Assembly (NCBI GenBank): GCA_012976225.1
Contig: JAAVVG010000023.1
Location: 62,001-126,000 of the forward strand
Direction: 5' to 3'
From: Golubevia sp. BC0850
Lineage: Eukaryota > Basidiomycota > Exobasidiomycetes > Golubeviales > Golubeviaceae
DNA length: 64,000 nt
Part shown: piece after piece, positions 26,224-38,042 of the stretch
Numbering within the stretch: the stretch's first letter is position 1
Layout of the letters: every line of letters begins with the position of its first letter
Notes under the pieces: generated by a model
Told to the model about the DNA's origin: nothing
The model's database searches: none
The model's input: the letters and a program-made list of their open reading frames with translations, nothing else
Made by a program: the position numbers and the translations under genes

Positions 26224-29200
26224 ATGTTTTGGCTTCAACTACTAGCCTTGACAGAGAAGAATTGGATCATCCTAAAGAGTCATCCTTTCGTGAGTATTTC
26301 CCTTTCAAGAAAGTGGACTGACTTTTGGTCAAGCATTCAGCTCCATCTTCATCTCTCTGAGAACCTTCTTCTTGGAGATTTCAAGATCTGAAGAGTCTAT
26401 GTAATCGACTCACAGAAAAGGTTGGCATCTTATGCCTGAAAGAGAGTGAAGAAGCTCATTACATCGCTTACCAATACTCTCCTGTATCTCTTCTCTTGCA
26501 GGTGAATCTCCTTCGATGTTTAATCGTTCCGATAGCCTACTATGTCTTCCTGTCCTTTGCCAAAGATTTCCTTTCGTCTGACAATGATTTGGGATTAGGA
26601 GAACCTGCTCCAATTCGAAGTCTAAGCGATGCTTTAGGTAGCAAACCTCTACTCTGGATTCAAGGAAATGCCTCAATAGCTGCAGCTCCTTATACTGGAC
26701 CAGTTCCTTTCACAGCTCAGGATGTCATAGATGTGCTAATTCAAGATTTGAGTCCAGATCAGAGAAATCAGGTCAGGCAGGTAGAAGATAACATTGCTTT
26801 AGGTGAGCTTTTTCGAGAGGGTACAATTCTGTTGGTTGGAACTTAGAACCGCATGACTAACTTTTTTCTCTTTTTCTCAGGATTTGCATGCCCTCAAAGT
26901 TTCGCAGGAAACAGTCCATGTTTCGGAGCAGTAGAGTTCAATTCGTTTCAAAGACAAGGAGGTCTAGAAGATGGAGCTCCAATAGTCAATTACACTTTGC
27001 GTTTTGCCCCAGGTTTAGATTTCATAGGAGTTTCATCAAATAACGGAGATGTAGAGAAAAGAAGTCTTCCATTACAATTCTCATTAGATAGAGCTATTTC
27101 AATTCTTTCAACCTATACTGATCCGATTGCTCTTCAACAAATTCAAGAATGGCCATACACTTGGGAGACGAATGCCGAGCAGGCTGAAAAGAAAAGAAGA
27201 TCTTTGTTAAATGGAGTAGACAATTTAGTGGTTTTAGCATTCTTCATCGTTTTGTTAGGTGTCCCTTGGCATGTTGCTAGTAGTGCTTCGGAAGAAAGAA
27301 GTTCTGGAATGTCTCATCTTTTAACTTCTGCAGGGTGTTCTCAATATGCTAGACTTTTATCTTGGTTAACCGGACCTACTTTAGCTTATATTCCAGCTTA
27401 TTTAATTATGATGGCTCCTTTAGCTAGTGAAGTCTTTATTCATACCAACACTGGGATTGTCATAGCTGTTCATTTACTCCCTGCAGTTGCGATGGGAAGT
27501 TGGTCAATATTCTTAGCCTCTTTCTTCTTAAGAGCCAATCTATCTGCCATCATCGTAACTGCTATCGCTATTATTGGAGCTATCATCGGACTTCTCACAA
27601 AGGATATCTCTGGAGGAGCTCAAATCATCGTCGGTTTAATCTTCCCTCCGGCTAGTTTCGTTTACGCTTTTATTGGAGTTTCGAGATTCGAGAGACTTGC
27701 TCTACCAGCCAATCTAATTGGAAGCCCTCCAGTCTCAGAAGGCGAAAACTCAGTCAACATTCTAGGTCAATTGATCATCTGTCTCGTAGCAATCGTTCTT
27801 TATCCAATCCTCGCTGCTTGGGTCGAACGAATCAAATACTATCCAGAACCTGCCTGGCAATGGATTAAAGAATCTATTAAATTTGGAAAACAGAATCAAG
27901 CTTCTGAAGATGTAGAAAGTTCTTCTGAAACTCCTGCTCTTTCAATCTCTAATCTAACGAAGAAGTATTCTAAGAAGCAAAGCTCTTTGGCGGTTTCTGA
28001 TCTCAGCTTTCAGCTTCGCAAAGGTGGATTCGGAAGTTTAATAGGTTCAAACGGTTGTGGAAAGACAACAATTTTCAGTTGTATCGCTGGAACTCAAAAT
28101 GCCACTGAAGGAGAAATTCGAGTCGATGGATTCGAAAGATCAAGAGCTCCTCCAGGGATTCTTGGACTTTGTCCTCAAAAGAACGTTCTTTACTCAGATT
28201 TGACTGCCAGAGAACATGTTAGATTGTTCGAAAGGATCAAGAGAAGGAAAGGTGATAAACAAAAGGTACAAAGTCAATCATCAGCTCAAGATGGAAAGGC
28301 CGACGAAAAGGACAAAGGATCTTCATCTTCATCAACTTCTTCCAGCTCAAACAAACAAGTAGATAATGAATCATTCTCTCAAAGTCGTATTGATGATTTA
28401 CTCCTCAAATGTGACCTCGATACCAAGTTTCAATCGACTCCACCCCAACTCTCCGGAGGACAGAAAAGGAAACTTCAACTAGCGCTGAGTATTGTGGGTC
28501 ATTCTTCGATTCTCTTAGTCGATGAAGCTTCAAGTGGGTTGGATCCTGCAGCTCGAAGGGCTATCTGGAAGATTCTTCTCGAGGTCAACAAAGAGGGGAA
28601 ATCAATTTTGTTTACTTCTCACTACCTGGACGAGGCCGATCTTCTAGCTGATGATGTGATTATTCTCACAGCTCCTGGAAAGATTCTAGCTCATGGATCT
28701 CCTATTCAACTCAAGGAATTTTACGGAAAAGGATGTCTCCTTCATACGAGACTTTCTTCAAATCCTCAACAGAATAGAGTGACAACTTCTCACAACGTCT
28801 TGTCCTCTATTCAGAAAATCTGCCCAGATGCAACGACTCAAGAAAACTCTTCTCAAGACGAAGGTTCTTTCCTAATCCCAGCTGCTTCAGGTTCAAGTTC
28901 TGATAGAGAGAAGATTGGGAAAACTCTTAGAATGCTGGAAGAAAATAAGAAAGAGTTGGGAATATCATCTTACGATTTCTCTGGTCCGACTTTGGAAAGC
29001 GTCTTTTTGACTCTCAACCAAGATCATGAGAGTGAGAAAGAGGAGAGGCTGAAAAGTCAGAGTAGAGGAGAAGGATCTCAGAAGTCAAGGAGAGGATGTC
29101 TCGGACTAGGCAGGAAGAGAGCAACTGGAGCTGGAGCTGCTGGAGCCAGTGCTGGAGCGGTAGCAGCCGCTTCAGAAATCAACGAAAAGGATCAAGAAGA

Positions 29201-31895
29201 AGCAATCGACTCGAACAAAGAGGCAACTCTGGCAGATGGAAAACCTTCTGGATTTTTACCTCTTTCTTATGCTCATTTCCTCAAGAGAATCTTCATCTTC
29301 AAGCGGAACCCAATGCCTCCCATCCTTGCTGTTCTAATCGCAATTCTTGGATCAGCAGTCTCTTTAGCTTTCATCAACGATAGAGACGCTTCTTGTGTAA
29401 GAGGTTTCGATGAAATCGATTTCGCTTTCCCTTTGGATTTCGCTTCCCCAGCAGTTGATGTTTCTCCAATCATCTACTCACCACAAGGGACTCTTCAAGC
29501 AAATCTCGGAAACTCCCTACCAGATAGCGTTCAGACTCAAGATGGTCTTGGCCCAAATGGTCAACTTCAACTCGTTCAAAGTCCAAACAGTCCTCTAGCT
29601 CAACAAGTGCCAGAAGCAGACTTCAATAGAGTCATCAGAGACAACTATCTGAATCTAACTGGAGGTGGTATCTCACTAGTTAACGGACAACCTCCTCTAA
29701 TGGCTTTCAGAGCCGATGCAGACAACATCTTCGAACCCGCAATCGTTCTAGCGAATCTCATCTCAAATGCAGAGCTAGCTAGTCAATGGGCTGCTACCAA
29801 CCCAGTCAATGCAGATCAACCTCCAATCATCAATCCATCTTCAAGATTCCTCTCTGCTTTAACACTCGACAGTGGTCTTGGAGAGGTCCTCAAGTGGGCC
29901 GTCGTCTTCGGATTGGTTCAAGCGGTATGGCCTGCCTTCGCCGCTCTTTTCGCAACCGCTGAAAGAGTGAGTGGAGCCAAGAGTCTAGCGCTAACTAATG
30001 GACAAAGACCTATTCCACTTTGGTTAGGTCATCTCGGATTCGAGTTCATCGTAGTTCTAGTCGCAACGATCCCAGTCATTGTCATCTACTCTGCCGTTTC
30101 GGACAATTTCATTTACATCCCTCTAGGGGCTCTCTGGGCGACCCTGTGGTTATATGGACTGGCAGCTAGTTTACAAGCTTTCGTGGTCTCTCTCTTCGCT
30201 CCTTCTGCACTATCTGCCTTTGCCATTCTCGCAGCTTGGAACGTCATCGCTTTCCTAATTCACTTCGCAGCAGTACTGTTGACAGTCAGTTATTACGTCG
30301 GAGATGATCTTACTCAACAGATCAACACTATCTTTTTCGTAACTGGAATTCTCTCTCCAGCTGTCGCTGCTTCTAGAGCTGGTTGGGTAGGATTGAATTT
30401 GTTCTCTCTACTCTGTAACGGGAGAGGAGGATTCTCAGATGCTGGAATCGAATCGGTGAGTCTTCTTCTTGGTCATTGTTCGAAAGCCCTGTCTCTGACG
30501 ACGTTCCTGTCCCTCCTCTTTCTTGCAGATCAATCAATTAGGAGGTCCAATTCTCTACTGCATTCTCTGGGGTTTAATCTGCTTTGGAATTCTAATCTAC
30601 GTGGACAGTGGATCTAGACTTCCTCGATCGATTCGTCGAATTCCACACCTTCTCCACCTCAAGAGGGAGACTTCAACTTCAGAACCAGAATCTCAAGTTC
30701 TACCAGCTGGAGATGGAGTAGCAGAAGAAACAGATCGTGCATGTTCTCCAGACAACACTGATCTTCTTCAAGTCCAACACGTATCGAAATCTTGGGGTCC
30801 TCTGCTAGCAGTCGACGACGTCTCGTTCTCAATTGGTGAAAGTTCTCTTCACAATCTCCTGGGAATCAACGGAGGTGGTAAAAGTACACTTCATCAGATC
30901 ATTAGAGGAGAAGAACGTGCAGATAATGGAAAGGTCATCATCGCTGGAATTGATATCTCGGAACAAAGGACTTTGGCTAGAAGTAAAATCAGTTCTGTAC
31001 CTCAGCATGATGGACATGATTCTACTTTAACTTGTTATGAGCATTTGGTGTTCTTTTCTAGAGTCAAAGGTTTATCTAAGAATGAGAGAGAAGGTAGCAT
31101 CAAGCAAGCTTTGGAATTGACTGGAATTACAAAGTATAAAGATGTTAGAGCTTCTGATTTAAGTGGTGGAACTGCTAGGAAATTATCGTTGAGTATTGCA
31201 CTTATTGGAAATCCTAAGATTCTATTGTTAGATGAACTTAGTTCTGGAGTCGATTCTCACACGAAGCGAACCCTTTGGAAGACTCTGATCCGAGTCGCGG
31301 AAGGAAGAAGTACCCTACTTACCACTCATAGTATGGAAGAGGTGGAAGCTTTGGTGAGTATATGTGCTTGAAAACAAGGAACCGAACACAAGAGCAAGGG
31401 GAAGGGCGAAGATGCGAGCTCCTCAACTGTTTGAAGCCTTCACTGACGACTACTCTCTTGTCTCACTCGTACTTCCTTTCTTAGGGCGGTAGCCTAGCCA
31501 TTCAATCTAGTCGAATTTTAGCAGCTGGAACGATTGCATCTCTTCGGTCAAAGAGGCCTGCCTACGAGTTCCAAGTCGATCTTATCTCCTCATCCTGCTA
31601 CCCTTTAGCTAAGGCTTTCGTCACGGAGCTTTTCCCCAGCGCTATGGAAAGTGACGAAGCTAGCGCAAGATTTGAAATCCCTCTGAATTCGTCAAGTTCA
31701 GGTAAATTTGGTGCAGAAGGTCAACTCTCGGTGGCGGATCTCTATCAGACCCTTAGTGGAAATGATGAGAAGAGAAAGGAAGCTGGAATCAGGTCTTGGC
31801 ATATAAGTCCTGTTAGTTTGGAAACTATTTTTTTGCACGTGGTTAGAGAGACTGTGGGATTGAGGGAGAAGAGAAAGAAGGAGATGGAAGAGTAG
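26224..31895 (+). CDS. ABCA-type full-length ABC transporter
   Basis: Exons 26224-26289, 26502-26802, 26881-30455, 30529-31353 and 31485-31895 total 5178 nt, 1725 residues. It has the ABCA signature start (LQLLALTEKNWIILKSHPF) and two copies of the membrane-domain/ATPase arrangement. NBD1 has Walker A GSNGCGKTT near residue 510, Q-loop LCPQKN, signature LSGGQ near 645, Walker B ILLVDEASSGLD and switch His in TSHYLDEAD. NBD2 has Walker A GINGGGKST near 1424, LSGGT near 1523, Walker B ILLLDELSSGVD and H-loop TTHSMEE. A Ser-rich insert lies between Q-loop and signature in NBD1. Both sites keep catalytic Glu and His, so both look competent. ABCA proteins move lipids or sterols; the substrate here is unknown. 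The first membrane half has a loop rather than the very large ABCA1-type ectodomain. Confidence 0.95.
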
Positions 31896-32179
31896 AGATG
31901 GACTTTATAGCCTCCCCATTCATTTCGCACTCATTTTCATTGCTGTATATAAGGGATCAGTTTACACTCACATATAAACCTTCAATTAACATCGCTCTCG
32001 CACAAAGATTCTTGGGTGGCAAATTCATTCGGGGTCTCGACGCGATAACAACTCACCAAGTTCAAACTTGTTCTAACGCGATCCTCCTTCTTCTTCTCAC
32101 TCAATCAACTCCCATCCATCCATTTCATTTCAATCGCGTCACCTTTTCGTCTGAAGTATTCTTTCAATTCAACCTCAAC
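31896..32179. other. Intergenic between tandem genes
   Basis: Short gap of 284 bp. TATATAAG at about 31945 could serve as a promoter element for the downstream gene about 235 bp later, or as 3' flanking A/T-rich sequence of the ABCA gene. Confidence 0.35.
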
Positions 32180-33373
32180 ATGCTAGTCTCACTCCACAGC
32201 TCTTCTCCAAGATGGATGGGTCCAAATTCAGGTCACTATGCTAGTGGTTTGCCTAAGAGGAAGAGGTCCGCTGAGGAGACGGATTCTAATTCTCATCAAT
32301 CTATGGATGATGAGGAATCGATGTTGGGTAGCCAAAACAGAAGTCATCATAAGAAGACGAGGAGAGACGAGGTGAGTGGTGGTCACAGCTCCTGAGATCG
32401 CAGCATGCATCCAGGAAGAAACTGGAAGGAAGGCAAAGGACCAGCCATCTGAGTGGGGAGCTTGGGGGAGAACCGATTTGGCAGAATAAAGCTCTTTCTG
32501 TGATTGCAAGAGTTGGAAATGAGACTTTGTAGGGACGCAGTGTCAGAGATGGTTGGCCGATGGAATGAGACATTGATTGGAGAACTTTCATCCAACTCTT
32601 CTCAAACTTCGACTCACTCTCTGCAATCTTCTCCTCCATACTTCCTACAGAGAATCGCTGTTTCAATCCCATCAACTCCAACATCTCAACACTTCAATTC
32701 TCAACCTCACCTCTCAACTCCAACTCCATCTCATCATCTTCCTTCCTTAATCCCATCTCGAGTATCGGCCTTCAACATCCCCGAAACCTCTAATCTTAAT
32801 AGACCTCCTACTATCGATGAAGCTAGAACTTGGGCTTCAACTTCAACTTTAACTGCGCAAAACGCTACACCAACTCCAACTCCTTTCACTTCTCCAACCA
32901 AGAGTTCAAGCTCTTTCCTCCACTCAAGCCCTACTCGTTGGACGAAAATCGAAACCTCATACGGTCATAGAATGGTTGACGCTACTTCATCATTTCATCC
33001 TTCTTCACCTCCATCCTCACTCAACCTGGAAGACGAAGAAATGAGAGTGGATACAGAGATGGCAAGTCAACCAATGGAGGAAGACAGCTCTTCGTCTTCT
33101 TCTGCTTATAGCATTAGAATGGGAGCCGATTCTTCTATGCAAATGCAATTGGAAGAAGATATTCAGCCAACTCTTTTCAATGGAGTCTCATCTCCTCCGG
33201 AAAGTTACATGGTGGAAGGATTCGCTGGAAGTAACTCTGCTCTTACCTACGCAAGCCCTCCTCATTTGATCACTCCTATGGCTCCGGGAGTTTCCAGTCC
33301 TTCTAAAACTTGGTTGGCTTTGAATGTGGGTGGTAGGACTGGACATCCTCATCCATATGGAGGAATGTGTTGA
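32180..33373 (+). CDS. Ser/Pro-rich, probably nuclear protein of unknown function
   Basis: Exon 1 (32180-32371) encodes 64 residues with two basic clusters (LPKRKRSAEE and HHKKTRRDE), each a plausible nuclear localisation signal. The second exon runs to 33373 in an open frame with SEMVGRWNETLIGEL near its start, then long Ser/Thr/Pro-rich stretches with many SP and TP sites and a short acidic part (EDEEMRVDTEMA). The donor GTGAGT at 32372 is good. The acceptor is unclear: in-phase candidates end at 32512 or 32548 and both have weak GAG acceptors. No family is recognised. Composition suggests a CDK-type phosphoprotein or transcription-associated protein; that is inference. Confidence 0.6.
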
Positions 33374-33931
33374 AAAATGAGATGGCATACAGTCGGTTAA
33401 AAGTCAAGGGCGAAAGAAGTCCGCATCAACTCAAGCTATATGGTTTCATCCAAACCACGAACGGAATCTTCAAGATACTATCATAAATCAAATAAAAGAA
33501 CAAGACTCAACCTTAAAAACCCCAAAGTCTTCGGTCTCCTCCTAAACTCACTCCCACTCTTTTTAAGTTTACGTTCCTCCCCTCTTGTCTCTCCATCATT
33601 TTCAAAGCTTCCCTTACACACACACTATAGTTTCCCTCTAAGCAACTCTTCAAACTCATTCAACTCTGCAATTTTTCAAACCAATAAAGTCTCCCTCTCT
33701 TCTCTCTATCGCCTCCCCACTACGCTGTAACTCTATACTTTTGACTCGTTTATTAAAGAATCTAGAATCTTCTCTTTTGAACATCCGAATCTTGACTGGC
33801 AGCTGGCATGAGTGAGAACGAAAAGGAAGATCTGTTCGTCGAGCCAAAGGCCCGAGCCACGAGGATGGATTCGGGATGGGAATTTGAAGCTTTCTACCTT
33901 TTGAACCTCACCCGATTCCTCATTCTTCATC
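33374..33931. other. Intergenic and leader of COX7
   Basis: 3' flank of the Ser/Pro-rich gene and promoter of COX7. An upstream ATG at 33808 opens a short reading frame overlapping the COX7 start in another frame, which may be a 5' leader frame. There is no separate gene. Confidence 0.35.
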
Positions 33932-34802
33932 ATGGACTCTCTTGTCAACCGCCCGTAAGTATGGTTGAAGAATATCAAGCGCTGATGCTCATCCTAGTCG
34001 GCCCAACTCTCAAGACGCATCTCGGAAGAAACTCGAGGAAGGAAAGCAGCAGCAGCAACTTGACTGACATCTTAATCCACTCAATCCTGTATTCAGAAAC
34101 ACTGTCCCACAACGTCAACGTCTTTATCAAGCTGATCCTCGTCCAGTTTACCAGAGACTTCCTCGTTCTCGCTTGTACATGGGTGCGTTGCGAGAGAGAG
34201 AGAGGGAGAGAGGAGGAGCATTTCGCAGCAAGCAAGCCTTTGAATCCTCTTTCTGACCTCCCTCTTGACCTCACTCTCCTCTTCTTTTCAATGATTATCA
34301 GGTGTCTTTATGACCCTGTTCACTGTTGGAATGGTCGGAACTGCTGGTGGTCTTTACAATGCTGCGATGGTACGTATTTTTCTTTTAACATGGTAACTTC
34401 ATTCTAGAATTGAGACTATTGAATGGCCTCTCTACCGCTGGGCGAGAGGTTGAGGATGCTCGGCGATGAAATAGGGAGCGATAGAAAGGTTAGATAGACT
34501 CATCAGAGAGAATGAATATTAACAGTGCAAGAGCTTAACACTCTGACTCGGGGGCAGGAGGAAGGACCAGGAGCACTCGCTAGCTTTTCCCTTCCTGTGC
34601 TTCTCTGTTGAAATGGATGGAAAGAGAAACACATAAATTGAGAACTTTCAGCGCAGACTACCAAGCCTCTCAATTCCGCGATAAGGTTGCTGCTTGAAAC
34701 TAATCGACCCTCCCTCTACTCTCCTTCCTCCCTTCTCCCAATCTCACGTTCTATCGCTTCTTCACGATTCTCCGCTCGCAGGGAAAGAAGACAACTGATT
34801 AG
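33932..34802 (+). CDS. COX7: Cytochrome c oxidase subunit 7 (COX7/COX7A type)
   Basis: Small inner-membrane subunit of respiratory complex IV. Four tiny exons (33932-33954, 34097-34182, 34302-34369, 34782-34802) total 198 nt, 65 residues. Its middle reads LYQADPRPVYQRLPRSRLYM and continues into one transmembrane helix GVFMTLFTVGMVGTAGGLYN, ending AAMGKKTTD. The R-x-P-R-S-x-L-Y block before a single helix is the fungal Cox7 pattern. There is no cleavable presequence, as in yeast Cox7. Splice phases agree across all three introns; the last intron is 412 nt. The first exon is only 23 nt, so its start is the least certain part. Confidence 0.85.
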
Positions 34803-35263
34803 CCATCTTCAACAACAACTCTTATCATGAACTCCAGTCCTCTAGTCTGCAATTTGCTTCCACAATCGAGCGATTCTTCTGGTTCAAGTACTGGGAAGTT
34901 CTACTCGGGGTTTCCTTTTCCTTTAGAGTGTCTTGCAATATAGCTTTCTGAAATTTGATCGGATTTTCTGAACGAACAGAAATGGTGGCGTCTGTGAGAG
35001 TAGTAACAGCAAGTGATGACTGTCTCGTAAATCGCTCGCTTGTAGTCACAGGCTGGTGGCCTACAATGAGTTTGGATCCCAATGGCTCCCTCGGTCATTG
35101 CCTCATCGCCTCATAGATGATCTGGAACAAGATGAAGTAGAGGCTCGATTCAAATTGAAGGCAAGGTCCGAGTCCCCAGATGATTCAAAACGCTTAAAAG
35201 CACCCAAGACTCTTCTTTCTTCTCTTTCTTCCCGATTCTCTTCTTCCCTTGTTCTCTTCAAAG
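34803..35263. other. Intergenic before chitin deacetylase A
   Basis: 3' flank of COX7 and promoter of the first chitin deacetylase. A pyrimidine-rich leader (35215-35260) lies just before the start codon. No gene is seen. Confidence 0.4.
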
Positions 35264-36978
35264 ATGTTGCGGCCCACATTCTTTTCTCTCCTTTCACTTC
35301 TTCTAACTTTCTCTCAAGTTTCATCTCTCGAATCACCCCTCGTATCGAAGAGGGCTTCCCTCTTCAAACATCGCCAACTGGGATCAGATGGAACTGCAAC
35401 TACAGCTACTGTATCCTTGAGTCAAAATGGAATGCCTTATCCTGTCGCTGGAGCCGATCCTCCTAATTCAACCACCCTACCTCAAGCTTGGATTGACGCT
35501 TACAACAAAGTGAGGCGAGGGTTCATTCTCTGTGTTCATTTGCAATATCGCTCACCCTTTTCCCCTCTATTATCAATTACTAGGCCAAAGCTGCTGGAAA
35601 GATTCCAGACATCAAACCATCTACTGCTCCTGGAGGAATCGTCGTGTATCCATCTGGTGAGTTGAGGCATTCGAGGCTCTCAACCCTTCTTTCAGTTCTC
35701 TGGCATGTCTCTGATCTTTACTCTTCTCTTTTTCTTCCACTTCTCAGATCAAGACATGACTGACGTCTGTTCTTGGACAGTTCAGAAATGTGATACCGGA
35801 GATATTTGGTTGGCTCCTCCTGGAAAGGCTGGACTTTCCTTCGACGACGGCCCTTCTCTTGGTTCAGAACAGTTGATCACTTACTTATCTGCCAATGATC
35901 TCTCAGCGACTCACTTCGTAATCGGTTCCTCGATAATGTATAACCCAGACACCATGAAGATCATGGCTGATTCGGGAGTTCATCTAGGGGTTCACACTTT
36001 CAGTCACTCTATTCAGACCACTAAGACGGATCTGGAAGTCTTGGGAGACTTGGGTTGGACCATGCAGTTGATCTACGAGGCTACTGGGAAGGTCCCAATG
36101 TACTTCAGACCTCCCGAGGGTGAGTTGTCGGAGGGGTTTCATGCTCATTAGATGTCGAAATTGACCCATCTTTGCCTTCCATTTCGTAGGTGATGTTGAT
36201 GCCAGAGTCAGAGCTATCGCCAAAGAAGTACTAGGACTCCAAGTGGTTATGTGGAATGAAGGTGAGTCGCTGAGAGTCTATCCATCTAAAGAATAAAGAT
36301 TCATCCTTACTGACCGAACCTACGTTCCATCCCTCGTTCCCACTGCAGACGCTCAGGACTGGTGTTTGAGAATGGGAAATGGTACTGCTCAACTCCAGAC
36401 CTGCTTGGAGGGAATTGGAAAATCCTACGACAGTGTTGTGACAGAGATGAAGAGTTGGGCGGACAATTCCAAGAGTGAAGGATTCATCTCGTAAGCTTCA
36501 ACTCGCTTTTTCAACCCCAGAGGAGGACTTCTCTATTAACCTCACTCTTCTATCCCTTATTACTTCTTGCAGTCTGGAGCATGAAACCACTGACCAAGCA
36601 GTGAGCGCTTTCAAAGAGTACGCATCTGAGCTCAAATCCAAAGGATGGAACGTCACCAACGTCGCTGACTTGCAAGGTCTACCTTGGTATCAGAACCAGT
36701 TTGGTGGAGATGATCCGGTCATCAAAGTTGATTCCATCCTCCCCACCATTGCTGCTATCGACGTCACGGATTCTTCTGCCGCTGCTGGATCAAGTGGGGC
36801 TCCTGACACTTCTGCTTTCAGAGCAGCACTGCTAGGTAACAGTTCTTCTCAAAACTCTGTCATCAAAGTTGCAGGTCCGACCACTCTCAACTTGACCAAC
36901 GGAGCAGACAGACTGTTTGCCAGCAGCTCCCTTTTCGCTCTACCTTTCATTGGGTTGACCACTGCCTATCTGATGTAG
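35264..36978 (+). CDS. Chitin deacetylase, GPI-anchored (copy A)
   Basis: Carbohydrate esterase family 4 enzyme that converts cell-wall chitin to chitosan. Exons 35264-35509, 35584-35656, 35748-36119, 36190-36261, 36349-36490 and 36573-36978 give 436 residues. It begins with a signal peptide (MLRPTFFSLLSLLLTFSQVS) followed by a KR processing site. The NodB motifs are SFDDGP (137-142, Asp base and metal Asp), HTFSHS (189-194, metal histidines), YFRPPEG (225-231) and VVMWN. The end is hydrophobic after a Ser/Asn-rich stretch (LFALPFIGLTTAYLM), a GPI signal. It is the first gene of a duplicated cassette: a diverged copy lies inverted at 56479-58676, and 35981-36238 is identical to that copy, including intron 3. 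Confidence 0.94.
35981..36238 (+). repeat. Identity tract shared with chitin deacetylase B (inverted)
   Basis: These 258 bp match 57238-57495 on the other strand with no difference that I found, including the whole intron (36120-36189). Both edges fall to roughly 80% similarity at once. The tract covers metal-binding motif HTFSHS and motif YFRPPEG. This looks like a gene-conversion patch. Confidence 0.85.
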
Positions 36979-37895
36979 ATGTAAAACTTTGCCTCCGCCC
37001 TACTTAACTTATTTCAAATGCTCTCTTTTCTACCCTATCATCCTTCTAATCCACATTCGTTTACTCCTGATTTCTGCCTTTAGCACGAAGAGGCTTTGCA
37101 AGACGGTTTGAGTAGTTGAGAAGTGGTGGCGAAAAGTTGAAGCTGCTCGCTGGGGAGAATATCCACGACGAATGTTCTGGGCATTGACTTTAGAGCTTCA
37201 GATAAGGCTTCGAAAACTCTGATCCTCACAAGTTGAACTACGCATCTGAAGGAGATAGAGACATACTGTACAGGCGGTGGCGAGCGGAACATTTTCCACA
37301 TTCTAGAGGCGACCTTTCCCAATAGCCTCGAAGCCTCCCGAAGGAATTGAGTTTGAGATCTCGCAGAGATACTCACATCTACATGTAGATGATGGGAAGA
37401 GCTTGATAGCAGCTTGAAAGGAGGTTGATGCTGACCAATGTTGGTGAGTGTGAGCGAGTACGCAGGAGCATGGGTGGGTGGAGATTGGAGAACGATTTTT
37501 CACGAGAGAAAGGGACATACACGCGAGATGGCAGCTGGCAGCAGCCCTAGCAGACTAAACAGATTAAGGGAGTCCTCCAACTACTTTGATTGCAAGGGAA
37601 ACTGGGAGGTTGTGGGGTTGGGGCCGTTGGGTGATCAACCTATGAGATTTAGGGCGCCTTCCGACTTTGGGTCACCCGTAACTTTCTTTTGATTGATCGC
37701 GATCATCTCTAATCTCCAGTCCTCCTCCAACCGCCTTTACCGTAGGCTTCTTCGAACGCCAAAATAGTTTAGATCTCTAGTCTGCCGACCCATCAAGCGA
37801 GGAGAGAGGAGACGACCAGGCGCGGCAGTTGATCAGAGAGATGGAAGCGGACACCTTCCCGACCTCCCGCAGTTCCCTGATTTCTCCACTGAACT
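36979..37895. other. Intergenic between cassette A genes
   Basis: 3' flank of chitin deacetylase A and upstream flank of HsbA-like A. Minus-strand open stretches at 37080-37376 and 37303-37518 have no motif or splice support. The corresponding gap in cassette B is about 4 kb and contains an extra gene. Confidence 0.4.
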
Positions 37896-37911
37896 TTCTG
37901 GAAGAACGTTC
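37896..37911 (+). promoter_or_regulatory. Heat-shock-element-like palindrome upstream of HsbA-like A
   Basis: Reads TTCTGGAAGAACGTTC, that is TTC-nn-GAA followed by GAA-nn-TTC, arranged like HSF1-binding units. It lies 35 bp before the TATA box. The core CTGGAAGAACG is also present at equal spacing before HsbA-like B, where the outer TTC arms are changed. Confidence 0.45.
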
Positions 37912-37945
37912 CCAACTATCTCGTGAATCTCAGTTCGTCAAAAGG

Positions 37946-37953
37946 TATAAATA
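37946..37953 (+). promoter_or_regulatory. TATA box of HsbA-like A
   Basis: TATAAATA, 97 bp before the start codon at 38043. The preceding AAAAGG is conserved in the other cassette. Confidence 0.65.
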
Positions 37954-38042
37954 CTAGAGCTTTTGATGGATATCCCTTGCCCCCATCTTCTCATCTCTCA
38001 GTCTCACACAACTTCTCAAACCAACTCTCATTCACCTTCAAA

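Noticed and set aside
33808-33960. Upstream plus-strand frame starting MSENEKEDLFVEP as a separate gene
   Set aside because: It overlaps the COX7 start in another frame and has no continuation with protein-like content. It is at most a leader frame.
37080-37518. Minus-strand open frames between cassette A genes
   Set aside because: No domain, no clean splice sites and no counterpart in cassette B.
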